Source: Vermamoeba vermiformis (lineage: Eukaryota; Tubulinea; Echinamoebida). From it: DNA of 64,000 bases. Positions 1-12,959 of this stretch are shown one piece after another. The notes under the pieces are model-generated. The model saw only the letters and a program-made list of their open reading frames with translations, was not told where the DNA came from and searched no databases. The DNA is taken from assembly GCA_045837725.1 (NCBI GenBank), contig JBEWZL010000179.1, forward strand, positions 186,001 through 250,000, written 5' to 3'. A program made the position numbers and the translations under genes. Position 1 is the stretch's first letter. Every line of letters begins with the position of its first letter.

Positions 1-259
1 CACAGTCACTGTAAAATTATTTAATGTAATATATGCTCCCATGCTGGTCATAATGTTGAAGAAGCAAAATTAAAGTCTCTCAAAAATTAAATTTTAGATC
101 TCGCTAACAGCGAGCTGAACTTCCATAAACCTATATTAAGCACTTAATATATTTACCCTCGGTATAGAATTCAAAGATATCAACTTATTTTAGTCTGAAA
201 ATGCCAAACTCCACTTAAATTTCGTTAGGTTATAATTCTAACGTTGCAATTTTTGCTAG
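1..259. other. AT-rich stretch upstream of the first recognisable myosin exon
   Basis: No exon can be read with confidence here. A myosin of this class normally has about 60-70 residues before the first exon seen at 260. The missing N-terminus is therefore either encoded by small exons hidden here or lies left of the window. The only obvious ATG near the exon, at about 200, runs into a stop after five codons. The stretch ends in a plausible acceptor (ttttgctag). Confidence 0.4.
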
Positions 260-3200
260 GAATATAAAAAGCCAGCTGCCGACCTCTACCTATGTAACCC
301 TCCTATATTAGATGCCGTTGATGACCTTACGACCCTATCATTTTTGGTACGTATTTCAAACCAGATCTTGCAACTTTTTTAATTTTCAAAAATTAGCACG
401 AGCCTGGTGTGCTGCACAACCTTGAAACTCGATACCAAATGAACATGATTTACTCATTCTCAGGTATTTAATTAATTAAATAATATGACTCTTCACGATC
501 TAACCAATTTTAGGTCCAATTCTTATTGCTGTCAATCCCTATCAACGTCTGCCCTTATATGCCAATGAAATCATTGCAGCTTATTGCGGCCAACCGCTAG
601 GTACGAATAATTCATATTAACTGCGGGATTTGGTGTTGACACTCGTGTTTTGACAGGCAAATTGCAACCGCACATTTACGCCATTGCCGAGCAGTCATAT
701 CGTTCAATGTTAAGTGACGGCCAAAATCAATCTATTCTCGTATCTGGCGAGTCAGGTGCTGGTAAAACAGACTCGACAAAGGTAAGTCCAAATCATTTCA
801 TAGTTGATTTCAGCGGTCATTTTTGACACGTTGCCATCCAGTTTTTGTTGCAATACTTTGCAGCCATGAGTTCAAAGGACGCGACAGGCTCTATCGAGAA
901 GAAAGTGTTGGAATCAACGCCTGTGCTTGAAGCATTTGGTAACGCAAAGACATTGAAGAACGACAACTCGAGTCGATTTGGCAAGTTCATTGAAGTGCAG
1001 TTCAACGACAGAGGCTGTATTTGCGGTGCCAATCTGTCGACTTACTTGTTGGAGAAGTCACGTATTGTGCGTCAAGCAGAGGGTGAAAGAAATTATCACT
1101 TCTTTTACCAACTGTGCGCTGGTGCCTCACCTGAAGAACGACAACGCTTTTACTTGGAAGAACCAGGCTTCTATGAATTCTTGAACAAGAGCGGCTGTTA
1201 CGAAATTGAAGGTGTTGCTGATGACGAGTCATTCAGACGTACTCGTGTCGCTTTTGACATTTTGGGCATTACCAAAGACGAGCAAGAAAATATCTTTGCG
1301 ATCGTTTCTGCAGTACTTCGTCTCGGAAACGTCACGTAAGAATTCTGATTTATTTTGCACGAGAACAAATCTAACAAATATTTTAGCGTGGCACCCAACC
1401 CTAACAACAGTGACGAAGCTGTTATTGGCGATAAAGAGCACTTGGAAATTGCTTGCAAGCTCTTGGGCATTGATTTAGCCACGTGCGAGAAGACTTTCAC
1501 GGTCAGAAAAGTCGTGGCTCCCGGTGAAACTTACATTAAGCCCTTGTCTCCTGCTCAAGCAGAAAGTGCCAAGGACTCACTCGCCATGCTCATCTATTCG
1601 AAACTGTTTGATTGGCTCGTGGCTCGTATCAACAAGTCGATCAACAACAAGGCCGAGTCCAAGTCATTCATTGGCGTGCTTGACATTTACGGCTTTGAGT
1701 CGTTCGAAACAAACAGCTTTGAACAGTTCTGCATCAACTACGCCAATGAAAAGCTTCAGCAGCAATTCAACCAGGTACGATCCATTGGAATTTATTGTGT
1801 GCTAATTTGAATCTGACACGTGTCAAAACAGCACATTTTCAAAATTGAACAACAAGAATACACCAAAGAAAAGATTGACTGGTCGTACATTGAATTCAAA
1901 GATAACCAAGGATGTCTTGATTTGATTGAAAAGAAGCTCGGCATTATTGATCTCTTGGACGAAGAGTGTACTTTCCCTCGTGCCACTGACGACACATTTG
2001 TAAAGTAAGTCGAGCGTTTATTGACGAATCTTATCTAATATTATTACAGTAAACTCTACACTCATCATCTGAAGAACAAACAGTACTTCGAGAAGCCCAA
2101 GTTCGGCACTAACGGCTTCACAATCATGCACTACGCTGGCAAAGTGTCGTACAACTCCAAAGGTTTTCTTGACAAAAACAAGGACTTTATCATTCCCGAA
2201 CAAATGGCCATGATGCAAAGCAGCGCCGATCAGTTCGTGAAGAAGATGTTCTCGCCCCCTCCAAGCTCTGGTGGCTTGTTGAAGTCAGTCTCAAACCTCG
2301 TCAGCGGTAACAAGAGTGGCTCATCATTCAAACTGCTCTCTGTGGCCACACAGTTCAAAGAGTCCCTCGGCCAGCTCATGCAAACAATTTCAGCCACCAA
2401 CCCTCATTACATCCGGTGCATCAAGCCCAACACTTTGAAGCAGCCAATGTGCTTTGAAAGGATGATGGTCTTGCACCAACTTCGCTGCGGTGGTGTGCTC
2501 GAGACCATTCGAATTTGTCGCGCTGGTTTCCCTTCACGTCGTCAATACAACTCGTTCTTCAATCGCTACAAGTTGCTCATGTTGCCCACACCGTTCCCTA
2601 ATCCCACGACCGATGTGGCCTTCAAGAACGCAACAGAAACCCTACTCAAGTAAGAATAATTACTAGAAAACATCCAGAATTAACGAGTATTTGCTTAGGC
2701 ACTTGAACTTGGACCCCAAGACCTATCAACTTGGTCTGACGAAGATCTTCATGAAGGCAGGCATTATTGGTCTGTTAGAAGATCGTCGTACAGTCAAGAT
2801 GGGCAATGCCGCCACTGCCATGCAAAAACACATTCGCAGAATCTACGCAGAGCGCGCCTATGCCATTCAAAAGAAGGCAGTTTTGCGATTCCAAGCTGTG
2901 TTTCGTATGTGCCAGTGCCTCAAGATGGGCGAGTACTTGCGCAGAGAACGTGCCTCAGCCAAGTTACAGATTTATGTGCGCACCTACAATGCCCGCAAAC
3001 AGTACCTCGAAGACCGTCGTGACGTCATCACCTTGCAAAAACGTAAGTTATCTTCTAAAATAATCATAGTTGCTAATTGACCTGCTCAGACATTCGTGGT
3101 CACTTGGCACGCGTGTCATTCCGCGATTCATTGCAACACATTGCAGCCACCAAGATCCAAAAGTTCCTTCGTGCCAAGATGGAGCGCGACAGATTCAACG

Positions 3201-5727
3201 CTCTCAAGCGCATTGCAATTTGGTCGCAAACAAAATGGCGTGCTAAAGTTGCAAGGTAATTAGTGGCTTTTATTGACAGTAAAATAAGCAATATATGATA
3301 ACCTTTTGTGATATTAGAAAGGAGCTCCGCGCCTTGAAGATGGAAGCCAAGAGCTTGAACACAGTGATGAAACAAAAGAAAGAAATCGAAGAAAAATGGG
3401 AACAATTGGAGTGGCGTTATGCTGCTGAGATTAAACTCCGTGAACGACTTGAGAAACAAAAGCACACATTGGAGGATGATTTGAACAAAAAGAATAGCGT
3501 ATGTCGATTATGTATTCAACATTAGTACTCCTAACTAACTTGATCTGATCAGATGGTGGATAAATTGACCTCAACCACCAAACAGCTCGAAGAACAATTG
3601 CAGAGCTGGAAGAACAAGTTCAGCGACAAAGAGAAGGACATTAACACGTTGAAGGACAAGTTCCACGCGTTAGAAGGTGAATTGCAGGCCATGAAACACG
3701 ACAAAGACGAGCTGAAACAAGAAGTCAAGCAATTGAACAAAGACAACAGAGACCAAGATGACTTGATTCGGTCATTGCGCGAGAGAATTAAAGACCTGGA
3801 AGACGAGAATGCTGAGCTCAAGAACAGCCGTGACTCGCTGAAAGATGAGTTGGTGGAGTTTTCCAAGGCCAAACAAGTCATCGAAGACATGAAAAATGAA
3901 CTCGAAGCCATGCATGATGACCGCAAACGTCTCGAAGACGAAAACAATGCGCTCAACACCAAGCTGCTCGAAGCTGTCAAACAACGAGCAGCACAACAAG
4001 AGACCGCTGTTCAACCTCTCACACCTCGCTCTCGTCGCGGTGAAACACCTGAACTTGCTGCGTTGAGGCGACAATTAGCCGCTGAGACAGCACTGCGTCA
4101 CACGGCTGAAAAAGAATTGGCATTGTTCCGCTCTGCAAACCTCGATTTGCACAATGAAATTGCGCACTCGATTGCCTTGCATCAGAGCGAAGAAGAGATC
4201 ATTTACAACGCCATGTTGCCCATCACAACGTCAGGCGAAGTGCCGCGCAGTCTGATCGATCGATTGTTGCTCGACTACTTCGACAGCGCTGCTATCCCTG
4301 CATCGACCTCGAGCGGCAATCTGACCAGTCCCACCAAGGGTTCGCCTGCAACAAATACCTTGCCAACACTGGAAAGATTTGTCAATGGTCTGCCCACCCC
4401 TGGATTCGTCGTGTAAGTCCAAGTTGAATCTGTCGTCAGTAACAACACCAGTTCTAATCTGTGCCATTATTAGCTTCCGATTTTTGCTCCTTTGGAACGC
4501 ACTTTACAACGCCGAAGAATCAGCCCACAAGAAGCTGCTCACTTACTTGCCCCAAGTCATTCGCGCCATGGCTAACGTAAGTCCAACAAACATCTTTGAT
4601 CAATTCAAACTAACCTGGCCGTCATTAGAATGTCACTGAAGACAACACCAGTCTAGTGTACTGGTTGTCCAATCTGACACTGCTCTATCACTTGACGCGC
4701 AATGTAGTTGGTGCGCCACGCATTGAAGTGGTTGCGACACCTTTGTGGGAAGACAGTAAAAAGCCCAAACAATCACAGTAAGCCTTTCAATTCCAATTCT
4801 TCTAGGGTCCTTATTAACGAACTCTGTAGGAGCTCAAAGAACTTGAAGGAGCCTCACGCTGCTGACAAGTTCCGCGATGAAATTCAACACTTGCTGGTGC
4901 GCATTTACACCGTGCTGCTGGAGAATGTCATCACAAAGATCAAGCCCATTGTCTTGGAAAAGTTGTTGAAGCGAGCTCCTGCACCCACCAGTCCTCAATT
5001 GATTGGCAAGCGTGATGCCTCGTTGAAAGATCTCGTGATTTATTTGCGCGACATGCACAATCTGTTCCAACAACACATGGTCTGCCCTCAAGTCACGCAA
5101 CAGTTCTTCACTCAAGTGCTGCAGTTTATCTACGCCAATGTGTTCAACGAGATTATCATGCGCAGTGACTTGTGTAACTTCAACAAAGCATTGGAAATCA
5201 AGATGGACTTGACGCTGCTCGAGGAACGATTCTTCACTGGTCCGCACAAGATTGCCAGCACTCTATACAACGCAGAGCTCGTGCGTCAAGTCGTTAGTGT
5301 CATTTTGATGAGCGAGAAAGCTATTTTGAATGGCGCTGAGACACGCAAAACAGTCTGCCCAGACCTGACTTTGGTGCAGTTGAAACAATTGTTGTCGACC
5401 TTCAATCTCAACACTGACGGCAATGAAGAGGAGACTGTGCCGGTGTCAACATTGACAGCACTCGTGCGCGATCCTGCCTACGACTTGGAGAACTCGCAGC
5501 TGTTGATCGACACAGCTACTGTCCAGCCCCTCAACCTCGCTGAGTTGTACCCATTCGATCTCACCGAGTTCAAGACGATGATCTTCCCGCGCACTGTGTT
5601 CGAACGATTTTTGATCCTTGCCTCGCCATTGAAGAGCAAACATGACAAGCAAACTGAAAAGGCGCAAAAAGCTTATTTCAAGACACTGCTATCAAATTCT
5701 AGTCCTTTGAAAGACAAGATCAAATAA
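260..5727 (+). CDS. Class V-like unconventional myosin heavy chain with C-terminal dilute (DIL) domain; 5' end missing
   Basis: Actin-based motor for moving organelles and vesicles. Fifteen exons are readable (260-346, 397-463, 514-600, 657-781, 842-1335, 1387-1774, 1832-2004, 2050-2649, 2699-3042, 3090-3255, 3318-3498, 3553-4412, 4474-4576, 4629-4777, 4830-5727). They join in frame to about 1573 residues. Visible motor motifs are [11 protein letters not shown], the P-loop GESGAGKT, switch [11 protein letters not shown] and switch [11 protein letters not shown]. After the motor come about six IQ-like helices (residues ~770-900), a long charged coiled coil (~910-1140), and a globular tail matching the DIL cargo-binding domain of myosin V/Myo2. 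Motor-IQ-coil-DIL is the class V order, and the length is close to fungal Myo2. The extreme N-terminus is not seen. The 3' end is tail to tail with the next gene, 79 bp away. Confidence 0.93.
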
Positions 5728-5806
5728 AGCACTGACATGCGCATTGTATTTTTTAATTCGATTTTCGCAATTGTTTTATTTTAGTTATTAATGCACAATG
5801 TGGCTG

Positions 5807-8290
5807 TTAGAAGCGACCTCCGCGACCACCACGGCCACCACGACCGCCACCAAATCCTCCGCGACCACCGCGGCCACCGAAGCCTCCACGTGATCCACCG
5901 TAACCACCGCCGAAACCACCTCGACCACCACGGCCACCGAAGCCTCCGCGACCACCACGACCGCCGAAACCGCCACCAAAACCTCCACGTCCTTCGTCTT
6001 TTTCAACGAGTTCGGGCAAAGCGTCGGCAACGCTGAAAGTGTATTTGCGGAATTGATGGTGCGCATGCTCTTCTTCGCTTTGCATTTCGAGCAATTGATT
6101 GGCCAATTCATCGGGAACATCGACGACAGCACCGCCTTCAGTGGTCAAGCGAATGTCTCGAATGCCAAGTGTCTTGGCACTGTCGAAATCTTTATCAAAA
6201 ATGCTGCCAATAATGCGGATGATGAAGGAAGTAGATTGAATTTGATGTTGTTCTTGTGTGGGCTCGACGCGCAGAGTAGTGAGACCTTCTTGACTGGTCA
6301 ACAGGGAGCGAGACTTGACGGCGTCTTTAATGCCTGCAACGAATGCCAGAGCTGCAGCAACAGCTTGTTCAGCGCCAAAAGTGTCAATGAATGATGTGGC
6401 GTATTGTTTGAACGATTCAATAATCGTAGGGTCCACTGATTCGAGCTTCTCAATTGACTTTTGAGCAGACACTTTGAAGATGTCAGTGGCTTGAGGACGA
6501 CCGATGCGTGTGAATTTGAAGCCAGCCTTTTGTTCGATGAACTTCAGTCTGAAGGCTGTGCGTTGAGTGTAGAACATAATTGAAGTGCCCAATTTGCCCG
6601 CACGACCAGTACGGCCAGAGCGGTGAATGTAGGTCTCGAGTTCTGTGGGAGGTTGCATTTGAATGACCAAATCGACGCCCGGAATATCCAAACCACGAGC
6701 AGCAACGTCAGTGGCGACGAGGACGGAGAACTTCTTGTCGCGGAATGATTGCAAAGTGACTTCACGTTGAGGCTGAGCAATGTCACCGTGCAAGACTTGA
6801 GCCAAGCTAGCCAAATAAGACGAGAGACCGAGCTCGTTGCACTCTTGTTTAGTCTCGCAGAAAATAATTGTGGATTTGCCTTGACCGTAGACCTTGATGA
6901 TGTCACCCACAGTGCCGACACGAGCAGACATGGGCACTTCAATGGCCAAATGTTTCACGGTCTCAGCGGTCTTGACGCGTTCTTTGCCGACCAAATCGAT
7001 GACTTGGTGGTCGGGTGACAAGTGTGTTCTAGCGACGTTTTTGACCCAATCGGGAATGGTAGCTGAATAGAGCAAAGTCTGGTGCTTCTTGTCCTTGGGG
7101 ATGGCGTCGAGAATGCGCTCAATGTCCTCTTTGAAACCAATGTTCAACATCTCGTCAGCCTCGTCGAGAATAACGAATTCAATGTTGTTCAGCTTCAAAT
7201 TGCCACGCTCCAAGTGGTCAATAATACGACCAGGAGTGCCAACTACAATGTCGAGACCGCGGGCCATAGCATTCTCTTGCGGGGCATAGTCCACACCTCC
7301 GTAAATGCACAACGTCTCCATGCCACGAGCAATCATTTTGAATTGGTCGTGCACTTGACGCGCTAACTCACGAGTAGGAGCCATGACAATGACTTTAGGG
7401 CCACGTCCTCGTGTTTTGGTGGCGGGATTGAAAGTTACTAACAACTTTTCAACCACTGGCAAAGCGAAGGATAATGTCTGGATTATATTTAGATACTGCA
7501 TTCAGTATAACGAACGATTAATTAATTACCTTGCCGGTACCAGTACGAGCACGACCAATAATATCATTGCCATCATAAACGACGTCAAAAGACTTGGATT
7601 GGATGGGGAACAAGCGTTCGAAACCGTTTTCTTTCAAGATTGCAACTGTTTCAGGCGAGACACGGAACTCGCTGATAAGAGGCAGGTCTTCCAAATTTAC
7701 TGTAAAATAACATTAATTAATTTTTAACCTCGATCGCGATCCAGTTTTTAACAACATACCAGCTACGTCTTCTTCCTTCTTGACTGATTTTTTCTCGATT
7801 TTTTTCTCTTCTTTTGGTGCGGGTGCTGCAGCATGACCGTTGGTTTTCGGTTCATCCTCTTCCATCTGATCTTCGTCCTTTTTCTTCTTGTCCTTTTTGT
7901 CCTTCTTATCCTTTTTGTCTTTCTTATCTTTCTTATCTTTTTTGCTCTTCTCCTTGGGCTTGTCGCTGGATTCGTCCGACTGTAGATCACATTAGCAAAT
8001 CAAGACAATTCATAATAATAAACGTACCATATCTGCATCATCGTCAGATGCTTCAACTTTAGGCTTTTTTCTTTCAGGTCTGAATAAAATTAAAATTAGG
8101 AGATCAGATTCGAATCCAGATCGCAGTTAAATTTAATCGTCAGAACACCATAAAAGAATTTGGATAGTAAAATACGAACAATATTATGGGTTTTTTGCTA
8201 TTTATTGTTCACTTACTCCTCGTGATCTCCGTTCAGATCCTCGGGTCTAAATCTCTTTTTAGTTAACTCGCGCAAGGCAGACTTGGACAT
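5807..8290 (-). CDS. DEAD-box RNA helicase of the DDX21/DDX50 (Gu) type with GUCT domain and RGG tail
   Basis: ATP-dependent RNA helicase, expected in the nucleolus for rRNA processing. Five exons in transcript order (8290-8217, 8079-8028, 7979-7760, 7699-7530, 7477-5807) give 728 residues. The first ~110 residues are a Lys/Asp/Glu-rich tail with repeated KKDKKD. Then come the Q motif region (LFPIQSKSF), Walker A ARTGTGKT, motif II LDEAD, motif III SAT, ARGLDIPGVD and HRSGRTGRAG. A GUCT-like region follows, and the last ~60 residues are a glycine-arginine RGG/FGG repeat suited to RNA binding. The start (MSKSALRELTKKRF) is the first ATG of the open frame. The repetitive Gly/Arg tail creates long shadow frames on the other strand. 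Confidence 0.93.
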
Positions 8291-8440
8291 CGTGTGTTCT
8301 TTTTCTTTTTGTTGAAGACGGCTTTATGGGTAACTAGTGTTGTGGACGTGAATACGCGATCAACAACGGAATGACCAAAACTCTGTGTCGTGTAAAATTT
8401 ATGGTATTTTTTCGCTTCGCAAAATTGATTCGTTTTCTAT

Positions 8441-11400
8441 TTACACTTTTTCGATCATTTCAAACACGAGATCACCAGCAGAGACGCTATCTCCTTTGGC
8501 AACCTTCAGGGCAGAGATCTTTCCGGTGAACGGCGCTGTGATGGTGACTTCGAGCTTCATGGCGCTGAGAACGATAACTGGAGTGCCCTTTTCGACTGCT
8601 TGACCAGCCGACACTTTAATATCGACAATTGAGCCGGGCAACGGAGCACCAACGTCGCCACGCTTGTTGGGATCAGCACGAGGTCGTTTGACTTCTTCGA
8701 CTGCTGTCTTGATAGGACCAGCAGAGCGTAAAATGAATGGCAGTAACTGAGGTGCAGCTGCCTTGACGTTGATGACGTGTTGTTGACCATTGAGATCGAA
8801 GGTCACGGGGAAAACACCGTCTTGAGCAGTGTTGCTGACTGAGACCGACTTGGCGGTGAACTGTTGACCCATTTCTTCGAATGTGACTGACTCGCCTATG
8901 CTCAGTGGCGCCAAGAAAGGACGAGTTGGCAGATTGGTGACATTTCCAAACTTCACTTGGTGCTCCATGTACTCCTCGAACACCTTCGGGTACTGCACGT
9001 AACTCATTACATCGACGTCGCGCATCTTACGACCCCATTTGGATTCAAGTTGCTGCTTGCACTTTTCAAAGTCAAGGGGCTTCATATCAGCACCAGGACG
9101 ACCTTGCACGCGTGGTTTATCCTTCAACACGCGGGAACGGAAAGGCTCGGGGAACCCGCCGTGAGGTTGACCCAAGTAACCTTGCAAGTATTCAATAACA
9201 GAGCTGGGGAAGTTGAGCTCTTCAGCCTTGTCCAATGTAGCCTGCTTGTTGAGCTTGTTGGCGACCATAAATGATGCCAAGTCACCGACAACTTTGCTGC
9301 TCGGTGTGACCTTGACGATGTTTCCAAGTATTTCGTTGGCTTCAGCGTAAGCTTGTTTGATTTGTTCCCATTCTTCAGCCAGACCCATAGAAATGGCTTG
9401 GAAGTACAAGTTGGTGTACTGGCCTCCAGGAATTTCGTTGATGTACACGTCAGCACCAGCGCTCTTTTGACCGGATTCGAAAGGAGAATACAATCGGCGA
9501 GTGCCCTCCCAGTAAGTAGTGAGCGGCAACAAGTTCTCGAGCTTAACGCCAGTGTCCTTGTTGGAATTAGCCAGGTCATGAATAATGGCACCCATAGCCG
9601 GTTGAGCTGTCAATCCACTCAACGCATCGTTGCAGCAATCCACGGCATTAGCTCCTGCGTTCACGCAAGCCAACATCGAGGCAACACCAGTTCCGGCAGT
9701 GTCATGAGTATGTACATGAATAGGAATATCCGGGAACTCCTTTCGCAGAGCTGAAATAAGGAGGGTCGCAGCTGTTGGTTTCAATAGACCAGCCATGTCT
9801 TTGATGCACAAAACATGCACACCAAGTTTGACAAGATCTCGTGCCATGTTCAAATAATACTCCAGGTCGTACTTGGTCTTGACCGGGCTGAGAATATCAC
9901 CAGTATAGCAAATAGCAGCTTCGATAATACCACCGGCTTGACCAACGGCATCAATACCAAGTTTCATGTTCTCGATGTAATTGAGCGAATCGAAGATGCG
10001 GAAGACGTCCATGCCCGTGTCTTTAGCTTGCTTGCAGAACTTGTAAATCACATTGTCGGGATACGCAGTGTAGCCCACAGCGTTGGCGCCACGGAAAAGC
10101 ATTTGGAAGGGAATGTTGGGAACGAGCTCACGCAACTCGGCAAGACGATCCCAAGGACATTCGTGCAAGAAGCGCAACGCGACGTCGAAGGTGGCACCAC
10201 CCCAGTTCTCAATGCTGTAGCAGTTGGCCAATGCGTGAGAAGTCGCGCGAGCAATGTTCTTCATGTCGATTGTGCGCATACGTGTCATCAACAATGATTG
10301 ATGTGCGTCACGCCAAGTCGTGTCCGTGAGCAGTGCGCCCTTGTGATTCCTCACTGCCTTGACGAAACCAGCTGCACCCTCCTTGTCAAAGATTTGCTTG
10401 AGACCTGGCGGTGGAGGCTGAGACGAGAATACACTGCCTGAGGGATATTCTGGCGATGCCTTGGGCAACTTAGGATTTGACTTGCTTGGAGCAGGTCCAA
10501 CAGCGCCAGGGTGCTTGGGACCGTTGACAGCCATCTCAGCCAAATACTTCGTGATCTTCAGCGCTTCTTCTGTCGCGCGTTGGGTCTGATTTGTACGTTC
10601 ACGTTCGAGTTTCAATTGGATGTCTTGAGCTTTCTTCTGCTTGGCTCTGAACTCCTGCGTCTCCTTTTCAATAGACTTTAGGAATTGGTTGTACTTCTTA
10701 ACGTCCAACACCTCTTCTTTGAAGTCCAACTTCATTTTGCCGCTGGTGAAGTCTGGGCGTTGACGCTCAAGCTCCTCCTCACTAACCTTCTTGAAACGAA
10801 TTTGATCGAACATGTCAAAGAGCCAAGGTTTTTCGGGGCTGAAGTTAGGCAAGTTACCAGCATTGTTCCAAATCGGCAGCGTACGGCCAACCAATTGATA
10901 TCCTCCAGGAGATTCCATCGAGTAGATGCACATATATTGTCCACCAATACCAACAGCTCCTTCGGGTGTGAATGTTCGGGCTGGATTGTATTTGGGAACA
11001 ACCAATCTGTGTCGAGGATCCAATGGCACTGCACAGGGAGCACCTAAGTAGACGTCTCCAAGACCCAACACCAAGTAACTAGCGTTCAGAACGATGTTTT
11101 CTACATCTTTAGGACCATCAAGTCCGTTGTTCTTCGCTATGAAGTCAACGTTCTCGGGCAAATAGAGAGCTTCCGAACGAATGCTTTTCATGTATCTGTC
11201 GATGGCCTGTCTGTTCCACTTGTCTTGGAATGCAAGAGGAAGAGTGAAAACACGGCTCTTGAGCTTTACGTCGTCTGACTTTGGTAATTCGTCTTCAGCA
11301 GTTGTCAAAATATTCATCAAATCGTTCAACGGTAGTTTTCTGTTATCGTAGTAGATCAGCATGTTACGCACACCGGGGATCGTGTCAATCAGGCCAGTTA

Positions 11401-12959
11401 TTTTCTTCTTGCGGAGGTACTCTTCCAAGAAGTGAATACGAACACGAGTATTAATGTCCAGAACCAGCTCGCCATATTCTACCAAAACATATCTATCACC
11501 AGCAATGCGGTACTCGACCTTGGGACGAGTGGCTGTTGCTTCCATTCGCGTTATTAGAGCGCGATCCCCGTGCTTATTCTCTTTCGATACAGCCACACTC
11601 GGTGCGGAAGCTTTCTTTTCTGATTGAAGCTGAAGAGATGCGATTGAATCGTCAACAGCCTTGCGAGCAGCTAGAGCTTGGTCCATATTTACGCGACGGA
11701 ATTTAATTTTATCGCCGGGCTTGACTTGACCAATCTTCCACATTTGATACGAAGGGATTGTGATAGGACAAACAAAACCGCCTAAACTAGGGCCATCGAC
11801 GGTCAAAAGTACGGGATGATCACCAGTAAAGTTAATCGCACCAATGGCGTAGGGGCTATCGTTGATGTTAGAAGGGTGACTACCTCCTTCACCGCCGTCA
11901 GGACGCGCGAACTTTGGCTTGGATCCATTTGATATTAGGCGCACCCCCAATCGACTGGCATTGTGTGTAACTTCGAAGGTAGAAGTGAACAAGCTAGCAA
12001 TGTCCTCGTTTGTAAAGTACTCTGGAGCCTCTTGCGGACCAAGCAGAACATCAACGTTCCATTCAGAAGTTATTGCTGGGACTAGAGACTTCGGAAGTGT
12101 TCTTTCGGCAGCCTTTGAAGATGGTTTTCCGAAGTACAATTCGTCGTTTGCCTGCAACTGACGACCCTGTTCATTTGTGTTAGAGAAGTCACGATGCACG
12201 ATATTAGCTTAATCTTACATCTGCTCCACCAAACTTGCCCAAAGGGAAAGTTGCTTTGCTTCCCAAGTATTTTGGAACGTCTATACCGCCTGGAACAATT
12301 CATTAGTCAAATTTAAAATTGAGGTGGTACAAAAATGACGTACCAGCAATAGCAAGATAAGTGCGCGCACCGCATCCCTCTATCTTTCCGAGCTTCAATA
12401 CGCTTCCTTTTTTTACGGCCACTGAGGTCCACCAAGGAACAGGTTTACCATCCAAATCTGCCTGCATCTGAGCGCCAGTGATGGCGACGAAAGTATCCTG
12501 ATTGAATTGTATAGTAGGGCCTGTGAAGGATAACTCTAGAGCGGCAGCGCCCTCTTCATTGCCGACAAGCACGTTGGCGAGACGAAAAGAGTAGTCATCC
12601 ATCGGGCCAGATGGGGGTACACCAACTCGCCACAACCCTTCTCGACCAGGGAAATCTTGAATTAAAGAAAAAGTTCCAGGGCTGAGAATTTTTACGGAGT
12701 GATCCGGAAACGCTGGAGACCGCGGATGAACAACTGAATCCGGATTCACCTTTTGTGTTGAATAGCTCGTGTATTGCAAGGCATCTGATGCGCACATTCC
12801 ATTTGAGACTCCACAGGCGTGGAACAAAGCCTTCTTTCTCGCTTTTTCTCGTACACTTTTCTGGATGGACCATTGAAGTCCAGCCCTCAGTGAAGAGCTG
12901 CCCTTATTTAGTGAAAGGTATGTGCCAGGTACCCGAAGACACGCTCTCAGTCCTAGCAT
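8441..12959 (-). CDS. Fusion of urea-carboxylase AHS2-AHS1 domains to pyruvate-carboxylase carboxyltransferase and biotin-carrier domains, lacking biotin carboxylase
   Basis: Three exons (12959-12344, 12289-12219, 12166-8441) give 1470 residues. Order: a basic presequence-like N-terminus (MLGLRACLRVPGTYLSLNKG); AHS2/KipA domain, ~85-390 (IQDFPGREG, VGVPPSGPMD, TVDGPSLGGFVCP); AHS1/KipI domain, ~444-660 (GLGDVYLGAP, DPRHRLVVPKYNPAR); linker helix ~690-800; pyruvate carboxylase carboxyltransferase, ~838-1110 (LLTDTTWRDAHQS, CIKDMAGLLKP with the active-site Lys near 1018, HVHTHDTAG); conserved PYC/OADA region to ~1350; biotinyl domain with AMKLE (biotin Lys ~1433). In urea carboxylase the AHS pair follows a biotin carboxylase domain; in pyruvate carboxylase that domain precedes the carboxyltransferase. 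Neither copy is present here, and 12,960-13,713 holds no coding sequence for it. It may be a transcarboxylase or may need a biotin carboxylase from elsewhere. Substrates are inferred. A mitochondrial location is likely but unproven. Confidence 0.9.

Noticed and set aside
5788-6132. Gly/Val/Ala- and Asp/His/Arg-rich frames on both strands at the end of the helicase gene
   Set aside because: Shadows of the RGG-repeat coding sequence of the DDX21-like helicase.
8107-8118. GATTCGAATCC, resembling a tRNA B box
   Set aside because: It lies inside a helicase intron, has no A box at the right distance, and no cloverleaf can be drawn.
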